DNA of 6,046 nucleotides from Candidatus Enterousia avistercoris (GTDB lineage: Bacteria; Pseudomonadota; Alphaproteobacteria; Rs-D84). The stretch lies in contig JADINC010000034.1 in assembly GCA_017694255.1 (NCBI GenBank), positions 1-6,046 of the forward strand, given 5' to 3'. Shown piece after piece: positions 4,719 to 6,046 of the stretch (positions within the stretch are counted from its first letter, which is position 1; each line of letters begins with the position of its first letter). The notes beneath the pieces were generated by a model. It saw nothing but the letters and a program-made list of their open reading frames with translations, was not told the origin of the DNA and made no database searches. Made by a program: the position numbers and the translations under genes.

Positions 4719-5370
4719 GTTTTAGTTCCTTTATTAGACCAACCTGTGCGCTTTTCCACAAAACAACATCGATATAGCCCCGCGGTAAACCTGTCTGGCG
4801 ACACAAGTCATCAAACATCGCATCACACGCACTACGAATTTCCGGACACAGTTTTTTATTATCTATTTTCGCGCCCAATGCCGGATTTCCTGCATACAGC
4901 GCGCCCAGGCGTTGAATCCAAATATCGTATTTCACCACATCTTCGCCCAAGTTGCGCGCCAAATGATTTGCGGTAATTTTTCCAATATGTGGCAGTCGCG
5001 CCAGATAACCCACACGCGCATCTGTATCATTCAACGAATAATATTCATCGCGCAACTGTGCGCGACTATTCCAGATTTTACACACGGCATTAATTTTATT
5101 TTTGTTATGAAACATCGCAAATAACCCGTCAAAATCCGAACCACGTGTACGCAAGAAATCCATTATTTCGCCATGAATACGCTTTGCCGTCTTTTGGGAA
5201 AAACCGCCCGCCAGTATAACATAGACACAATGTTCTGCAAAAGTGTCCGCGTCCAAGACATGCCGGTGTGATAAATTTTCGCGTATTTCATCAAACGATT
5301 GCGCATCGGAATCCATTCCCATTTCACGCAATTGTTTATCCAACCCAAAAACCCAATCCGCCGTGAACAT
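4702..5370 (-). CDS. HhH-GPD superfamily DNA glycosylase
   Basis: A 222-residue helical protein of the base-excision-repair glycosylase superfamily. The helix-hairpin-helix is LPHIGKITANHLA (126-138), and the catalytic Asp of the GPD motif is D149 in VKYDIWIQRL. Aligned by eye with Nth and OGG1 (LPGVGRKTAN and LPGVGTKVAD), the position of the Schiff-base Lys is Ile132, so it is probably a monofunctional glycosylase without lyase activity. The four-Cys iron-sulphur cluster of Nth/MutY is absent: C175, C182, C190 and C220 have the wrong spacing. Substrate cannot be told; an alkylated or oxidised base is likely. The start at 5370 is the first Met of the frame; AGGGAA (5383-5388) is rather far away at 12 bases, and Met17 or Met19 are less likely alternatives since family-like sequence begins early. 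It starts six bases after the stop of the JAMM gene and overlaps ung by 17 bases. Confidence 0.8.
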   Translation of the reverse strand: MFTADWVFGLDKQLREMGMDSDAQSFDEIRENLSHRHVLDADTFAEHCVYVILAGGFSQKTAKRIHGEIMDFLRTRGSDFDGLFAMFHNKNKINAVCKIWNSRAQLRDEYYSLNDTDARVGYLARLPHIGKITANHLARNLGEDVVKYDIWIQRLGALYAGNPALGAKIDNKKLCPEIRSACDAMFDDLCRQTGLPRGYIDVVLWKSAQVGLIKELKHECKN

Positions 5371-5376
5371 ATTTTA

Positions 5377-6042
5377 TTAATATTCCCTGTCATGATTTAT
5401 AATAACATCTGGACTTTGATAACATTTTAATCTTTCAAGTTCCCCAGAAGGCATTCTTTCATAAACTTCTTTAAATTTATAATAATCATTTCCATCATAA
5501 AACAGAAAATTAAAATTTCCATCTGTAATCAGGCAAGAAATTAAACAAATCTTATCATTATCAAAAACCTGGTTATCTTTACGAAACTGCATATAGGTCT
5601 TCATATCACCCAACGAAAAATTCGTATAATAACTTCCTATTTTTGGATGCGAATGCCCATGTACAACGACATCTGTTCCATCCTTATTTGATTTTGATAT
5701 AAAGTCTTGTAAAGCAGAATTAAGCCCCGAAAAATTTGCTTCGGTTCTTCCGCTTATACCCGATGAAACATAACTATCTATAAAAACATTTTGTTTGTCA
5801 TTTTTACCAAATAAAAGAAATGGGATTTCATAATTTTCTTCCTTGCTTACCTCGTCAACAGCAAATAAAAATTCCGCCACTTCATCGGACAAAAAAACTT
5901 TTCCTTGGGGAACAATCCCCAACATACTGTTTCTAACAGGAAAATTTTCTTCATCGATTCCAGGTATTTTTATAATTTTACCGGCAAGTTTTGCTTTTGT
6001 CTTTAATAAATAAATTGCCTCCGAAAAATGTTCTTTATTCAT
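5377..6042 (-). CDS. JAMM/MPN-type (JAB) metalloprotease-like protein, start uncertain at window edge
   Basis: The 221-residue frame carries a complete zinc-binding JAMM signature. E72 in YEIPFLLFG matches the catalytic Glu before the first core strand (compare EVMGLMLG in Rpn11). HSHP at 130-133 supplies two His ligands, and S143 and D146 in FSLGD finish the motif. The gap between HSHP and SxxD is about three residues longer than in Rpn11 or RadC. Proteins of this fold cut isopeptide or peptide bonds, for example removing ubiquitin-like proteins; others only have the fold. There is no signal peptide. An N-terminal segment of about 40 residues and a C-terminal segment of about 50 residues beyond the core are unrecognised. 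The first Met is at 6042, but the frame stays open to the window edge, so the real start may be upstream. The gene is more AT-rich than the two glycosylase genes it precedes by six bases, suggesting a separate origin. Confidence 0.75.
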   Translation of the reverse strand: MNKEHFSEAIYLLKTKAKLAGKIIKIPGIDEENFPVRNSMLGIVPQGKVFLSDEVAEFLFAVDEVSKEENYEIPFLLFGKNDKQNVFIDSYVSSGISGRTEANFSGLNSALQDFISKSNKDGTDVVVHGHSHPKIGSYYTNFSLGDMKTYMQFRKDNQVFDNDKICLISCLITDGNFNFLFYDGNDYYKFKEVYERMPSGELERLKCYQSPDVIINHDREY

Positions 6043-6046
6043 ATAT

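Noticed and set aside
4313..5393. Several plus-strand and one minus-strand open frames over the glycosylase genes
   Set aside because: They are antisense or out-of-frame shadows of two well-supported genes with recognised catalytic motifs.

Overview
This 6,046-base window looks like chromosome from a low-to-moderate-GC Gram-negative bacterium, most likely an uncultured or host-associated alphaproteobacterium. Three things suggest this. The tRNA with a CAT anticodon has the T-arm and 3' end usual in alphaproteobacterial elongator tRNA-Met. There is a predicted outer-membrane lipid A deacylase. Short GC-rich hairpin repeats accompany a solo GIY-YIG nuclease gene, a pairing common in that class. 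The taxonomic call is inference.

Left part, plus strand (1-1260): the 3' end of a gene for a protein with two ArsR-type winged-helix domains, then a visibly AT-rich two-gene operon (143 and 63 codons) of unknown function. The operon has its own promoter, a dyad over the -10 region and near-identical ribosome binding sites. A terminator that can work in both directions separates it from a convergent tRNA gene at 1295-1371.

Middle (1372-3221): a good promoter at 1432-1460 starts a structured RNA of about 200 nt that ends in an intrinsic terminator only about 20 nt before a family 8 glycosyltransferase gene. One arm of the main stem can pair either with its upstream partner or with a second copy of that partner's sequence overlapping the glycosyltransferase ribosome binding site and start codon. 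This makes the stretch a candidate, unrecognised cis-regulatory RNA. A PagL-like outer-membrane lipid A 3-O-deacylase follows, probably on a nearly leaderless mRNA. Both enzymes plausibly act on the cell envelope.

Repeat region (3222-4055): three 38-40 bp copies of a GC-rich hairpin repeat (two direct, one inverted), a nested hairpin of another repeat type, and a GIY-YIG nuclease gene lying between two of the copies.

Right part, minus strand (4056-6046): a tight operon, in transcription order a JAMM/MPN-type metalloprotease-like protein (its upstream side reaches the window edge), an HhH-GPD DNA glycosylase lacking the lyase lysine, and family 1 uracil-DNA glycosylase (ung). The last two overlap by 17 bases, which suggests a base-excision-repair unit with an unexpected JAMM partner.
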